A stretch of DNA of 64,000 bases from an uncultured Prevotellaceae bacterium (GTDB taxonomy: Bacteria; Bacteroidota; Bacteroidia; Bacteroidales; Bacteroidaceae), in the NCBI GenBank assembly GCA_946540735.1, contig CAMNIN010000007.1, forward strand, positions 1 through 64,000, read 5' to 3'. Each line of letters starts with the position of its first letter. The stretch's first letter is position 1. The notes beneath the pieces are model-generated. The model searched no databases and had not been told where the DNA came from. It worked only from the letters and a program-made list of their open reading frames with translations. Both the position numbers and the translations under genes were made by a program. Below are positions 8,920 through 18,796 of the stretch, in pieces.

Positions 8920-10050
8920 ATGATGGAAAACCAATTAATAGACAATTGCATGAAACTGGGCTTCGGCATGATGCGCCTGCCCAAGAAAGAAGGCACACAA
9001 GAGATAGATGTGGAGCACACCAAGCGGATGGTGGACGCTTTCATCGAAGCCGGCGGCAAATATTTCGACACAGCCTATGTCTATGTAGGATCAGAAGCAG
9101 CCACCAAAGCCGCGCTCTGCGACAGATATCCCCGTGAAAGCTATTATCTGGCCGACAAGCTTAATGCAGCTGAGTTTGCCAGCAAGAGCGAGGAAGAAGC
9201 CAAGAACGAGATTCACGTCAGCTTGGAGCGCACCGGTGCCGGATATTTCGATTTCTACCTGCTTCATGGCATCGATGCCGGCAACAACCAAAAGTATATT
9301 GATTATGGTATCTGGGACTACGTGAGGAAATTGAAAGAGGAAGGTCTCATCCGCCATTACGGTTTTTCCTTCCACGACTCACCTGAAATGCTCGACGAGC
9401 TGCTCACTGAGCACCCCGACGCAGAGTTCGTGCAGCTCCAGATCAACTATTCAGACTGGGAAGACCATCTCATCGCCTCGAAAAACTGTTATGAGGTGGC
9501 CACCCGTCACGGTGTGCCCGTCATTGTGATGGAGCCCGTGAAAGGCGGCACATTGGCAGATCCGCCCAAGCAAGTGAAAGAGATCCTGCAAGCTTCCGCT
9601 CCCGATGCCTCACCCTCCTCATGGGCCATCCGTTTCGCAGCCTCGCTGCCCAATGTGATGATGGTGCTCAGCGGCATGTCGGACATGACCCAGATGGAAG
9701 ACAACCTATCCTATATGCGCGACTTCAAGCCGTTGAGCGACGAGGAACGACTCGTCGTGACAAAAGCCCGTGAGGCATTGCTGCACACAGGAGGCATCGC
9801 CTGTACGGCCTGCCACTATTGCACCCCCGGCTGTCCGATGGAGATCCATATCCCCGAGATTTTCTCTGTGATGAACGTCTACAAGAGATATGGCGATTTG
9901 AAAGCAGCCCGCAATGACTATGGCTGGCGGCCAGGAGGAGCAAAAGCCTCGGAATGCGTGCAGTGCGGCCAGTGCGAGGAGGCCTGTCCGCAGCATCTCC
10001 CCATCATCAGTCTCCTGGAGGAAGTCGTGGAGACTCTGGAAGCACAATGA
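8920..10050 (+). CDS. Aldo/keto reductase with C-terminal 4Fe-4S ferredoxin domain
   Basis: The 376-residue cytoplasmic protein starts with an aldo/keto reductase barrel: GFGMMRLP, YFDTAYVYVGSE (catalytic Asp and Tyr region), LADKLNA (Lys) and YLLHGID (His). The last 100 residues hold two cysteine clusters, CTACHYCTPGCPMEI and CVQCGQCEEACP, each fit to bind a 4Fe-4S centre. This fused architecture is common in anaerobes and is usually annotated only as an oxidoreductase of the aldo/keto reductase family; the physiological substrate is unknown. It is the first gene of a packed run that continues with a nitroreductase and an ABC exporter. Two adjacent ATG codons (8920, 8923) could serve as start. 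Confidence 0.88.
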   Translation: MMENQLIDNCMKLGFGMMRLPKKEGTQEIDVEHTKRMVDAFIEAGGKYFDTAYVYVGSEAATKAALCDRYPRESYYLADKLNAAEFASKSEEEAKNEIHVSLERTGAGYFDFYLLHGIDAGNNQKYIDYGIWDYVRKLKEEGLIRHYGFSFHDSPEMLDELLTEHPDAEFVQLQINYSDWEDHLIASKNCYEVATRHGVPVIVMEPVKGGTLADPPKQVKEILQASAPDASPSSWAIRFAASLPNVMMVLSGMSDMTQMEDNLSYMRDFKPLSDEERLVVTKAREALLHTGGIACTACHYCTPGCPMEIHIPEIFSVMNVYKRYGDLKAARNDYGWRPGGAKASECVQCGQCEEACPQHLPIISLLEEVVETLEAQ

Positions 10051-10118
10051 CCAGCATCTGCCAAGACAGAACGACAGATTGCGATTTTACAAACCTTATA
10101 CACTCAGGAAAAAACAAG

Positions 10119-10871
10119 ATGCAACATATCCTTACACGGCGAACCATCAGGAAATATCGCCAGGAAGACATCGCGGAAGACTTGCTTCACCGGTTGCTGG
10201 AGGAGGCCTCACACACGCAAACCATGGGCAACCTACAACTTTACAGCGTGGTCGTGACCCGTGACAAGGAAATGAAAGCCCGTCTCGCTCCAGCACATTT
10301 CAATCAGCCGATGGTGACGGAAGCCCCCGTGGTGCTGACCATCTGCGCGGACTTCAGGCGCACCACCGACTGGTGTCTCAACCGCCAGGCAGATCCCGGG
10401 TATGACAATTTCCTCTCTTTCATCAACGCAGCCAGCGACGCACTGCTCTTCACCCAGACTTTCTGCAATCTCGCCGAAGAGGAAGGGCTCGGCTGTTGTT
10501 TTCTGGGAACGACGGTCTACATGCCACAAAGTATCATCGACACCCTGGAATTGCCCCGGCTTGTCATGCCCGTGGCCACTATCACACTGGGCTGGCCTGA
10601 CGAGGTCCCCCCGATGAGCGACCGCCTCAGTGTGGAGGCATTCGTGCACCAAGAGACCTACAAAGCCTACACTCCTGACCGGATCGACGATTTTTACAAA
10701 ACCAAGGAGGCCCTTGAGGCCAACATCGGTTTCGTGAAGGAAAACGGCAAGGAGACCCTTGCCCAAGTGTTTACCGACTGCCGCTACACCCGACGTGACA
10801 ATGAGGCCATGTCGACCGGTCTGCTGGAAGCCCTGAAACGCCAAGGTTTTCTGCCCTCATCCTCATTCTAA
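10119..10871 (+). CDS. Nitroreductase family FMN-dependent oxidoreductase
   Basis: From the ATG at 10119 the product is 250 residues long and starts LTRRTIRKYRQEDI, the conserved N-terminal nitroreductase motif (RRSxRxF type) that binds FMN phosphate. Later segments fit the NfsA/FRP-like subgroup: EASHTQTMGNLQLYSVVVTR, DALLFTQTFCNLAEEEGLGCCF and ATITLGWPDE. Frames reaching further upstream overlap the reductase gene and have no family similarity. It follows the aldo/keto reductase by 68 bases and precedes the ABC ATPase by 10 bases, so all three are probably one transcript. The electron acceptor is unknown; family members reduce quinones, flavins or nitroaromatics. Confidence 0.85.
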   Translation: MQHILTRRTIRKYRQEDIAEDLLHRLLEEASHTQTMGNLQLYSVVVTRDKEMKARLAPAHFNQPMVTEAPVVLTICADFRRTTDWCLNRQADPGYDNFLSFINAASDALLFTQTFCNLAEEEGLGCCFLGTTVYMPQSIIDTLELPRLVMPVATITLGWPDEVPPMSDRLSVEAFVHQETYKAYTPDRIDDFYKTKEALEANIGFVKENGKETLAQVFTDCRYTRRDNEAMSTGLLEALKRQGFLPSSSF

Positions 10872-10881
10872 ACCCCGCCCT

Positions 10882-11601
10882 GTGATTCATCTGAAGAACA
10901 TCCACAAGACCTATCAAGGCGCGCAACCCCTGCATGTGCTCAAAGGCATCGACCTTGACATCGGCAAGGGAGAGTTTGTGTCGATCATGGGCGCCTCCGG
11001 TTCCGGCAAATCCACCCTACTCAATATCCTCGGTATCCTCGACAACTATGACACCGGGGAATACATGCTCAACGGCACGCTGATCAAGAACCTTTCTGAG
11101 AAGCGGGCTGCGGAATACCGCAACCGCATGATCGGCTTCATTTTCCAGTCGTTCAACCTCATCGGTTTCAAGACAGCAGTGGAGAATGTGGAGTTACCAT
11201 TGTTTTACCAAGGCGTGAGGCGCCGGAAGCGTCATCAAATGGCCATGGAATACCTCGACCGCCTGGGGTTGGCCCAATGGGCAGGTCATTACCCCAACGA
11301 GCTGTCGGGCGGTCAGAAACAGCGAGTGGCCATCGCCCGAGCCCTGATCACCCATCCCGACATCATCCTGGCCGACGAACCCACAGGAGCGTTGGACTCC
11401 AAAACCAGTGTGGAGGTGATGCAACTGCTCAAGCACCTGAATGAAGACGAGGGGATGACCATCGTGGTGGTGACCCATGAGAGCGGTGTCGCCAACGAGA
11501 CCAACAAGATCATCCACATCAAAGACGGTCTGATCGGCAAGATCGAAGAGAATCTCGACCACCAGTCGTCGCCATTCGGCATCAACGGAATGATGAAATA
11601 A
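10882..11601 (+). CDS. MacB/LolD-type ABC transporter ATP-binding protein
   Basis: The 239-residue ATPase uses a GTG start 10 bases after the nitroreductase stop. Walker A is GASGSGKST (residues 37-45), the signature is LSGGQKQRVAIARAL, and Walker B is IILADEPTGALDSK with the adjoining D-loop. The sequence VAENVELPLFYQGV-like region (seen as AVENVELPLFYQGV) is typical of the MacB/LolD/FtsE group, which powers mechanotransmission rather than conventional substrate transport across the inner membrane. It sits directly before two FtsX-fold permeases and a periplasmic adaptor. Confidence 0.93.
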   Translation: MIHLKNIHKTYQGAQPLHVLKGIDLDIGKGEFVSIMGASGSGKSTLLNILGILDNYDTGEYMLNGTLIKNLSEKRAAEYRNRMIGFIFQSFNLIGFKTAVENVELPLFYQGVRRRKRHQMAMEYLDRLGLAQWAGHYPNELSGGQKQRVAIARALITHPDIILADEPTGALDSKTSVEVMQLLKHLNEDEGMTIVVVTHESGVANETNKIIHIKDGLIGKIEENLDHQSSPFGINGMMK

Positions 11602-11603
11602 GC

Positions 11604-12863
11604 ATGCGAGACGTACTCAACGAAATATGGAGCACCGCCCGGCGCAACAAGTTGCGCACAGCCCTCACAGGATTTGCCGTAGCCTGGGGCATTTTCATGC
11701 TCATTTTTCTCTTAGGGTGTGGCAACGGGCTGATCAATGCGCAGATGGTGAACATGAACCGGTTTCTCGACAACTCGATGATGGTGGGCGGCGGCATGAC
11801 CTCCAAAGCCTACGACGGGCTGTCGGAAGGGCGCCGCATCCAGCTCAACGACCCCGACATCACCACGACCCAGCAGGAGTTTACCCGCAATGTGGATGAG
11901 ATCGGGGCACAGAGTGAAGTGCAAGGCGTCAACATCAGTTTCGGAGAGAACTATTTCAGTGGAGGTCTTCAAGGAGTCTATCCCAACGAACAGCGGATAT
12001 CGAAGATCGAGATACTTCACGGGCGGTTCATTAACCAGACCGACCTCGACATGCAGCGCAAGAGTCTGGTGCTCGACGACGCCCAAGCCCGCGAACTGAA
12101 TCCCCACGACTATGAGTCTATCATCGGACAGTATGTGAAAGTGGGCGACATGGCATTCAGGGTCGTAGGTATTTTCAAAGGCGACAAAAGCCGCTTCCGC
12201 AGTTCGGTATACGTGCCATTCACCACGCTCCGCACGATGTATAACCTCGGCGACAAAGCCGACAACATCATCTTCACCTTCCACGGACTGGACACCGAGC
12301 AGGAGAACGAAGACTTCGAGAAATCCTACCAGAAGCGCATCAACTCCAACCACCGCGCCGCCCCCGATGACGAGAGTTCGATTTGGATCTGGAACCGTTT
12401 CACCCAGAACATGCAGATGAACCGCGGCATATCTATTATCCACATCGCCCTGTGGATTATTGGCATCTTCACGCTCCTGAGCGGCATCGTGGGTGTAAGC
12501 AACATCATGCTGATCACCGTGAAGGAACGCACTCGTGAGTTTGGCATCCGCAAAGCCATCGGAGCCACCCCATTCTCCATCCTCCGGCTGATCATCATCG
12601 AGAGTGTGCTGATCACCACTTTCTTCGGTTATATCGGCATGTTGCTTGGCATCGGAGCCAACCTCTACATGGATGCCACGATCGGGCACACGAAGGTTAA
12701 CTCCGGACTGTTTGAAGCCACCATGTTCGTCGACTCCACGGTGGGTTTCGACGTGTGCATAGAAGCCACCCTTGTGATGATCATAGCAGGTACCATAGCC
12801 GGACTGATACCGGCGCGCAAAGCCGCCCATATCCGTCCGATCGAAGCCTTACGCGCAGAATAA
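11604..12863 (+). CDS. MacB-like ABC transporter permease (first of two)
   Basis: The 419-residue membrane protein has the MacB/FtsX plan: an N-terminal helix (GFAVAWGIFMLIFLLGCGN), a large periplasmic MacB_PCD domain of about 250 residues, then three C-terminal helices. The cytoplasmic coupling segment ITVKERTREFGIRKAIGATP is well preserved, as is the end GLIPARKAAHIRPIEALR. It starts two bases after the ATPase stop and ends 10 bases before the second permease, to which it is homologous, so the transporter is probably a heterodimer. The cargo cannot be read from the sequence. Confidence 0.9.
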   Translation: MRDVLNEIWSTARRNKLRTALTGFAVAWGIFMLIFLLGCGNGLINAQMVNMNRFLDNSMMVGGGMTSKAYDGLSEGRRIQLNDPDITTTQQEFTRNVDEIGAQSEVQGVNISFGENYFSGGLQGVYPNEQRISKIEILHGRFINQTDLDMQRKSLVLDDAQARELNPHDYESIIGQYVKVGDMAFRVVGIFKGDKSRFRSSVYVPFTTLRTMYNLGDKADNIIFTFHGLDTEQENEDFEKSYQKRINSNHRAAPDDESSIWIWNRFTQNMQMNRGISIIHIALWIIGIFTLLSGIVGVSNIMLITVKERTREFGIRKAIGATPFSILRLIIIESVLITTFFGYIGMLLGIGANLYMDATIGHTKVNSGLFEATMFVDSTVGFDVCIEATLVMIIAGTIAGLIPARKAAHIRPIEALRAE

Positions 12864-12872
12864 GAGAACATT

Positions 12873-14117
12873 ATGAGAATAGACATAGACAGATACCGCG
12901 AGATACTTGACACCCTTTCGAGAAACAAAAGCCGGACACTTCTTACAGGCTTCGGCGTGTTCTGGGGTGTCTTCATGCTCGTGGCTCTGATGGGCGGTGG
13001 CCAGGGGCTGAAAGAACTGCTCAGCAACAATTTCGAAGGCTTCGCCACCAACTCCGCCATCATCTGGGAACAACCCACCACGAAGCCCTATGCCGGATTC
13101 CGGAAAGGGCGCAACTGGTGCATGAACTACAAAGACGTGGAGCGGTTGAAAGAGCAAGTGCCAGAACTCGACGTGGTCACCCCGATGGTCTCACGATGGG
13201 GAAACACAGCTGTGCATGGCGACAAGAAATTCTCCTGCTCGCTGAAAGGCATGATGCCCAACTACGCACTCGTCGAAGCTCCCAAACTCCGCTACGGGCG
13301 CTATATCAACGACATGGATGTCAGTCTGCGCCGCAAGGTGTGCGTGATCGGCAAGCATGTGTATAAAGACCTTTTCCCACAAGGAGGCGACCCCTGTGGC
13401 GAGCGCATCCGCATCGATCAGAACTACTACAGTGTCATCGGCGTGGACTACAATGGAGGCAGCATGAGCATCAACGGGAATGCAGAGGACGCTGTGAGCA
13501 TCCCCCTCACCCTTGCCCAGCAGACCTACAACCTGGGCGACAGCGTGCACCTGATCTGCCTGACAGCAAAGCCCGGCGTGACCATCAGCAGCATCACGCC
13601 CAAGATGCGAGAGGTGATTGCCAGAGCCCACAAGATCGACCCTACCGATGAGAAAGGAGTGATGATCTTCAACACTGAGGTGATGTTCGGCATGCTCGAC
13701 AACCTGTTTTCCGGTGTGAATTTCCTGATATGGCTGGTGGGTATCGGAACAGTGCTGGCCGGAGCCATCGGTGTGTCTAACATCATGATGGTCACCGTGA
13801 AGGAGAGGACCACGGAAATCGGTATCCGGCGCGCCATCGGCGCGACTCCCACCGACATCTTGTCGCAAATCATCACCGAGAGTGTGGTCCTCACCGCTGT
13901 GGCAGGCATGAGCGGCATCCTTTTTGCTGTCGTCATCCTGCAAATGCTCGAACTGGCCAATACCACAGACGGTATTCTGGAAGCCCATTTCCAAGTGGGG
14001 TTCTGGCCTGCTGTGGGAGCAATCGCCATGCTCAGCGTGCTCGGTGTACTGGCAGGCCTTGCCCCGGCAGCCCGAGCCATGGCCATCAAGCCCGTCGACG
14101 CGATGCGTGAGGAATAG
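12873..14117 (+). CDS. MacB-like ABC transporter permease (second of two)
   Basis: The 414-residue protein repeats the plan of the preceding gene: one N-terminal helix (GFGVFWGVFMLVALMGGG), a periplasmic domain, and three C-terminal helices with the coupling segment VTVKERTTEIGIRRAIGATP. The end GLAPAARAMAIKPVDAMREE matches the family. Two FtsX-fold permease genes behind one ATPase is a frequent arrangement in Bacteroidota. A 39-base gap separates it from the adaptor gene. Confidence 0.9.
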   Translation: MRIDIDRYREILDTLSRNKSRTLLTGFGVFWGVFMLVALMGGGQGLKELLSNNFEGFATNSAIIWEQPTTKPYAGFRKGRNWCMNYKDVERLKEQVPELDVVTPMVSRWGNTAVHGDKKFSCSLKGMMPNYALVEAPKLRYGRYINDMDVSLRRKVCVIGKHVYKDLFPQGGDPCGERIRIDQNYYSVIGVDYNGGSMSINGNAEDAVSIPLTLAQQTYNLGDSVHLICLTAKPGVTISSITPKMREVIARAHKIDPTDEKGVMIFNTEVMFGMLDNLFSGVNFLIWLVGIGTVLAGAIGVSNIMMVTVKERTTEIGIRRAIGATPTDILSQIITESVVLTAVAGMSGILFAVVILQMLELANTTDGILEAHFQVGFWPAVGAIAMLSVLGVLAGLAPAARAMAIKPVDAMREE

Positions 14118-14156
14118 ACATGATAATCAAATAATAGAAACCCAACCACTGAAGTT

Positions 14157-15260
14157 ATGAAAAAATATTTCAAGTTATTCTTGGCCCTGATGGTCCTGCT
14201 CCTATTCGTGGGCATCTTCGTTTTCCTTTGGCAGAAATCGCAACCTCAACCTGAAGTCTTTGAGGAGTTCAAGCCAGAGATGGGCGACATCAGCAAGACC
14301 TCCATCGTCACCGGCAAGATAGAGCCCCGCAATGAGGTCAGCGTGAAGCCTCAGATCTCAGGCATCATCACAGAGATCCTGAAGGAAGCAGGCGACCAGG
14401 TAGTCCAAGGAGAAGTCATCGCCAAGGTGAAAGTCATCCCCGACATGAACCAACTCAGTTCGGCAGAAGCCCGCCTGCGTCTCGCACGTATCAATGTGGG
14501 GCAGGCCAAGACCGACTTCGACCGAGAGAAGATCCTTTACGACAAAGGTCTGGTCAGTCGCGAGGAATATGAGAAATCCCTTCAGAGCTACAACCAAAGT
14601 GCCGAAGAGGTGAAAGCCGCTGAAGACAACCTGGAAGTGGTGCGCGACGGAGTGTCGCGGAGCAATGCCAGTGCCAGCAGCACCTTGATCAGAAGCACCA
14701 TCAGCGGATTGATTCTCGATATTCCCGTGAAAGTAGGCAACTCCGTCATCCTGAGCAACACCTTCAATGACGGTACGACCATCGCCACCGTGGCCAATAT
14801 GAACGACTTGATTTTCAGAGGCAACATCGACGAGACAGAAGTGGGACAGTTGAGCACGGGCATGCCCATGAGCATCACCATCGGTGCACTCCAGAATCTC
14901 TCGTTCAACGCCCAGTTGGAATACATCTCACCCAAGGCCGTAGAGAGCAACGGTGCCAACCAGTTTGAGATCAAAGCGGCAGTCCATGTGCCTGGCGGCA
15001 ACCGCATCCGCTCGGGTTACAGTGCCAACGCAGAGATCGTGCTGTCGAGTGCCACACACGTCATCACACTCCCCGAGAGTGCCATTGAGTTTGAGAATGG
15101 CGAGACCTTCGTCTATCTGGTGAAAGGCCAAGGCGAGGAGAAGACCTACGAGCGCCGTGCCGTGAAAACCGGATTGAGTGACGGCATCAAAATCGAGATC
15201 AAGAGCGGAATCACGACAAACGATCTTGTCAGAGGCCCCAAGATCGTGGCAGAAGAATGA
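14157..15260 (+). CDS. Periplasmic adaptor (MacA/HlyD type) of the ABC exporter
   Basis: The 367-residue protein has one N-terminal transmembrane helix (FLALMVLLLFVGIFVFLW) that anchors it in the inner membrane. It then shows the first half of a biotinyl-lipoyl hairpin (GKIEPRNEVSVKPQISGIIT), a helical coiled-coil section (about 100-180), and the second lipoyl half with beta-barrel domain (ISGLILDIPVKVGNSVI). This is the membrane-fusion protein architecture of MacA. With the ATPase and permeases it should form a tripartite exporter, but no TolC-type outer-membrane gene is in this window, so that partner must be shared or lie elsewhere. Confidence 0.9.
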   Translation: MKKYFKLFLALMVLLLFVGIFVFLWQKSQPQPEVFEEFKPEMGDISKTSIVTGKIEPRNEVSVKPQISGIITEILKEAGDQVVQGEVIAKVKVIPDMNQLSSAEARLRLARINVGQAKTDFDREKILYDKGLVSREEYEKSLQSYNQSAEEVKAAEDNLEVVRDGVSRSNASASSTLIRSTISGLILDIPVKVGNSVILSNTFNDGTTIATVANMNDLIFRGNIDETEVGQLSTGMPMSITIGALQNLSFNAQLEYISPKAVESNGANQFEIKAAVHVPGGNRIRSGYSANAEIVLSSATHVITLPESAIEFENGETFVYLVKGQGEEKTYERRAVKTGLSDGIKIEIKSGITTNDLVRGPKIVAEE

Positions 15261-15263
15261 CCT

Positions 15264-18200
15264 ATGCTAAACGAGACATCCGAAAAGGCACTATACGCCC
15301 AAGCCTTCTTTGAAGAACTTGACAAGGCGCTTCTGTATGTACCGGATTATGCCAAGGTATATCGGATATACGACCATATCTTCCAACAATGCCTCAACCA
15401 AGCCACTGCTTCGACAAAGGCCACCTTGTGCGGTGCCTTTGCCAAGACCGACTATCTCTTGAAGGAGCATGAAGCACCCGCTCACATAGCCAGGATGATC
15501 AATGACACCCGTGTCAGATTAAGGCGGCATCACCAGTTGGACACTCGTGAATTGGAAACGCATTGTCTTGCAGACTTGCGCAACCTGTGTTCATTTATCT
15601 CATTCCTTTATGGCACAAGGATCCCCGACAAACTTGTCGACCTTTTCCCCACAGAGAAGCCACACACCTCCTCCCACCATCTCGTAGGCGAATGCATGAG
15701 GATCATCATCGACCACTGGGACGATGACTATTTGTATGGAAAGCCAGAAGAATCGACAGACGGGGCATTGGTCAAGGTATGCTACACCAAAGGCAACAAG
15801 GCTTATGCTTTTGACTGGACCTACCTCAGGGAATTGTTTCACCCCGGTACCCAGCTAAACCTTGTCCGCCCACGCGAGGATGACCAGATCGTGTATCCGG
15901 AACTAATCATCTATGAGCCAGACTGCCTCATCAATATTTCCACTGTGGCCCATTGCTTCGAGAACTACGCGGAATCCCCATTGGTAGACTTGCTCAAGAA
16001 AATCGAGCCACAGCCTCAGGGAGTTCCCCTTGTCCTGGGAAATTTCGCAGGTCAGCTCCTCGATGAGTCGATACACCAATTACCCCCCTCACATACTTAT
16101 CGCCAGAGCACCTTGGATTTCTTCAAGGGCAATGCCCTGAGCTTGATCACCGCCGGCATAGACCAGCATTTTCACGAGGAGGCGAAAAAGCAGCAATGGA
16201 ATATCCATCGTGCCATCCATACCGCATTGCCTGCAGACCTGAAGCGCTTCGACTCCAGAGAAGGCATTGTGGAACCCTCTTTCTTCTCAGAGATGCTGGG
16301 TCTTCAAGGCCGTATGGACTACTTGCAAATGGATTTCAAGGTGCTCATGGAACAGAAATCCGGCAAGGGAGCTTATCCCACCTATGACTATCATAAACCG
16401 AGGCACAAAGAAGAGCATTATGTGCAACTTTTGCTGTATATGTTGCTTATCCGGTATAATTTTCATGAGATATACGACAAAAACGGCAAGGAACTTCATG
16501 CCTTTCTTCTCTATTCAAAATACGATGAAAGTCTTTTGGGACTGGGATTTGCTCCTGAACTGATTTTCAGGGCTATCAAAATACGCAACCAACTCGCATG
16601 GTGGGAATTCCGTTTCGCACAACCTGAGGGATTCCGCATTCTGGAGACCCTGACGCCAGACAAGATGAACATCAAGCAAGTGAGAAACACATTGTGGACC
16701 AACCATCAGTCCAAACAGATAGCCGACTTGCTATCCCCCATCAGACAAGCGACCCCACTGGAGCAAGCCTACTATTTCCGCTTCCTCACTTTCATAGCCA
16801 ACGAACATCTTCTCTCGAAATTAGGGAACAAGAACAAAGAGAACTCAGGTTTTGCCTCCACCTGGCATGACACCCTGGACGAGAAATTGCATGCAGGCAA
16901 CATCTACGACAAACTGACATTGGTTTCGCCAACACCTCAAAGCGAAGGGAAAGTAACGACTGTCACTCTCCGGTTTGCAGAGACAGCAGACAACGACATG
17001 TCGAATTTCCGCAAGAGCGACATCGTCATCCTCTATCCCTATTTACCCGGCAGGGAACCGGATGTACGCAAGACGATGGTGTTCCGATGTTCCATCGCCG
17101 ACATCACCAGTTCCGACATACGACTGACACTTAGAGCACCTCAATCCGATAACCGTGTGTTCGTCAAGGAACAGGGAAAGCTATGGGCCATTGAGCACGA
17201 TTTCATGGAGTCGTCATACAGCAGTCTCTACCGAGGCATGCATGCTTTCCTTTCCGCCCCCCAACAACGCCGTGACCTCCTGATGTTCCAACGTCCTCCC
17301 CGTCATGACGACAGCATTCAGTTACGGGGAGACTATGGCGCATTCAATAACCTGGCCTTACGCGTGAAAAGGGCAAAAGACCTGTTTCTCATCATCGGTC
17401 CTCCAGGCACTGGAAAAACCTCCTACGGAATGCTCAACACAGTGAAAGAAGAACTTGAGGAACCTGGATCATCCATTCTCCTTCTTTCATTCACCAACAG
17501 GGCTATTGATGAGATTTGCTCAAAATTGGTAGAATCAAACATCAATTTCATCCGCATCGGCACCTCAACAAGCTGTCCACCAGAATACCAGCCCTTCATG
17601 TTGAGCCAGATTGTTCAAAACTGCCAATCTCTGGATGAAGTGAAATCCAAACTGATGTCTGCACGTGTTTTCGTCGGCAACACGACCGCCATCAACAGCA
17701 CCCCCCAACTCTTCCAACTGAAACGATTCAACCTGGCCGTGGTGGATGAAGCCTCACAGATCCTCGAGCCCCACCTGATAGGTCTGCTGAGCGCGCAAAG
17801 TCAAGGACATCCGGCCATAGAAAAATTCGTACTGATTGGAGACCACAAGCAATTGCCTGCTGTCGTGCAACAACACCCCTCGGTATCACAAGTCCGTGAT
17901 CCACAACTACAGAGTATATTTCTCTATGACTGCCGTATATCCTTATTCGAGCGTCTTTTGCGGAAATATGCTCACGACGAGCATGTCACCTATATGTTAG
18001 ATCACCAAGGACGCATGCATCCCGACATCGCCCTCTTCCCCAACCAAATGTTTTACCACGGACTTCTGCAAGCAGTCCCCCTGCCCCATCAGGAAAAACA
18101 ATTACCAAGAAGAGGCAACGGCCATAACGGTATCATGGACATTCTAACAACCCGCCGTGTCGCATTCATCGCCGCTACCTCGCCGACACACAGCCCCTCA

Positions 18201-18704
18201 GACAAAGTGAACCAAGTGGAGGCCGACATCATCGCCGCCACGATCGTGAGCATCTATCAACTTGAGAAAGGGAGTTTCGATGTGGAAGACACGGTCGGCG
18301 TCATCGTACCCTACCGCAATCAGATCGCCACTATCCGAAATACGATCGCCCGCTATGGCATAGACATCCTACACGATATCACCATTGATACCGTGGAGCG
18401 TTTCCAAGGGTCGCAAAGACGCTACATTGTCTATGGCTTTACAGTCCAGAAATATGACCAGCTTCGATTTCTCACCAACAATGTTTTTGAGGAAGACGAC
18501 GGAACCATCATCGACCGCAAACTGAATGTGGCCATGACCAGGGCCCAAGAGCATCTCATCCTGGTCGGCAACCCTGAACTTCTATCAAAAGACACCATCT
18601 TCTCCCAACTCATCTCTTTTGCAAAAGACAAGCTCAACTATTTTGAAGTAGAGCCCTCCAATTATGCCTGTGGACATTTTCAAGTGCCTGAAGCATTAGG
18701 ATAA
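15264..18704 (+). CDS. Large Dna2-like protein: PD-(D/E)XK nuclease plus UPF1-like SF1 helicase
   Basis: The 1146-residue protein starts three bases after the adaptor gene. Its first half contains a nuclease-type block: D352 followed by E363-x-K365 (LQMDFKVLMEQKSGKG), the shape of the PD-(D/E)XK active site, and then helices with YDYHKPRHKEEHYVQLLLYM. The second half is a superfamily 1 helicase of the AAA_11/AAA_12 kind: Walker A GPPGTGKTS at 712-720, Walker B with D828-E829 (VVDEAS), GDHKQLPAVV, then FQGSQRRYIVYGF and NVAMTRAQEHLILVGN as motifs V and VI. This matches the overall order in Dna2-like nucleases, which cut and unwind branched or single-stranded DNA. The link to an ABC exporter is odd and unexplained. 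A defence or DNA-repair role is possible but not shown. Confidence 0.85.
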   Translation: MLNETSEKALYAQAFFEELDKALLYVPDYAKVYRIYDHIFQQCLNQATASTKATLCGAFAKTDYLLKEHEAPAHIARMINDTRVRLRRHHQLDTRELETHCLADLRNLCSFISFLYGTRIPDKLVDLFPTEKPHTSSHHLVGECMRIIIDHWDDDYLYGKPEESTDGALVKVCYTKGNKAYAFDWTYLRELFHPGTQLNLVRPREDDQIVYPELIIYEPDCLINISTVAHCFENYAESPLVDLLKKIEPQPQGVPLVLGNFAGQLLDESIHQLPPSHTYRQSTLDFFKGNALSLITAGIDQHFHEEAKKQQWNIHRAIHTALPADLKRFDSREGIVEPSFFSEMLGLQGRMDYLQMDFKVLMEQKSGKGAYPTYDYHKPRHKEEHYVQLLLYMLLIRYNFHEIYDKNGKELHAFLLYSKYDESLLGLGFAPELIFRAIKIRNQLAWWEFRFAQPEGFRILETLTPDKMNIKQVRNTLWTNHQSKQIADLLSPIRQATPLEQAYYFRFLTFIANEHLLSKLGNKNKENSGFASTWHDTLDEKLHAGNIYDKLTLVSPTPQSEGKVTTVTLRFAETADNDMSNFRKSDIVILYPYLPGREPDVRKTMVFRCSIADITSSDIRLTLRAPQSDNRVFVKEQGKLWAIEHDFMESSYSSLYRGMHAFLSAPQQRRDLLMFQRPPRHDDSIQLRGDYGAFNNLALRVKRAKDLFLIIGPPGTGKTSYGMLNTVKEELEEPGSSILLLSFTNRAIDEICSKLVESNINFIRIGTSTSCPPEYQPFMLSQIVQNCQSLDEVKSKLMSARVFVGNTTAINSTPQLFQLKRFNLAVVDEASQILEPHLIGLLSAQSQGHPAIEKFVLIGDHKQLPAVVQQHPSVSQVRDPQLQSIFLYDCRISLFERLLRKYAHDEHVTYMLDHQGRMHPDIALFPNQMFYHGLLQAVPLPHQEKQLPRRGNGHNGIMDILTTRRVAFIAATSPTHSPSDKVNQVEADIIAATIVSIYQLEKGSFDVEDTVGVIVPYRNQIATIRNTIARYGIDILHDITIDTVERFQGSQRRYIVYGFTVQKYDQLRFLTNNVFEEDDGTIIDRKLNVAMTRAQEHLILVGNPELLSKDTIFSQLISFAKDKLNYFEVEPSNYACGHFQVPEALG

Positions 18705-18731
18705 AAAGAAAAGTCAAAAACGAAGAAAACA

Positions 18732-18763
18732 TTTGGACGCCTTAAGTATTATTCCTAAATTTG
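18732..18763 (+). promoter_or_regulatory. Bacteroidota promoter for the TonB-dependent receptor
   Basis: TTTG at 18732-18735 and TAAATTTG at 18756-18763, with 20 bases between. A transcript would begin about 25-30 bases before the ATG at 18797. A TTG codon at 18761 lies inside this box and is therefore an unlikely start. Confidence 0.75.
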
Positions 18764-18796
18764 CAAAATCAAAACGTCTTTAGACAAAAAAGTCAA

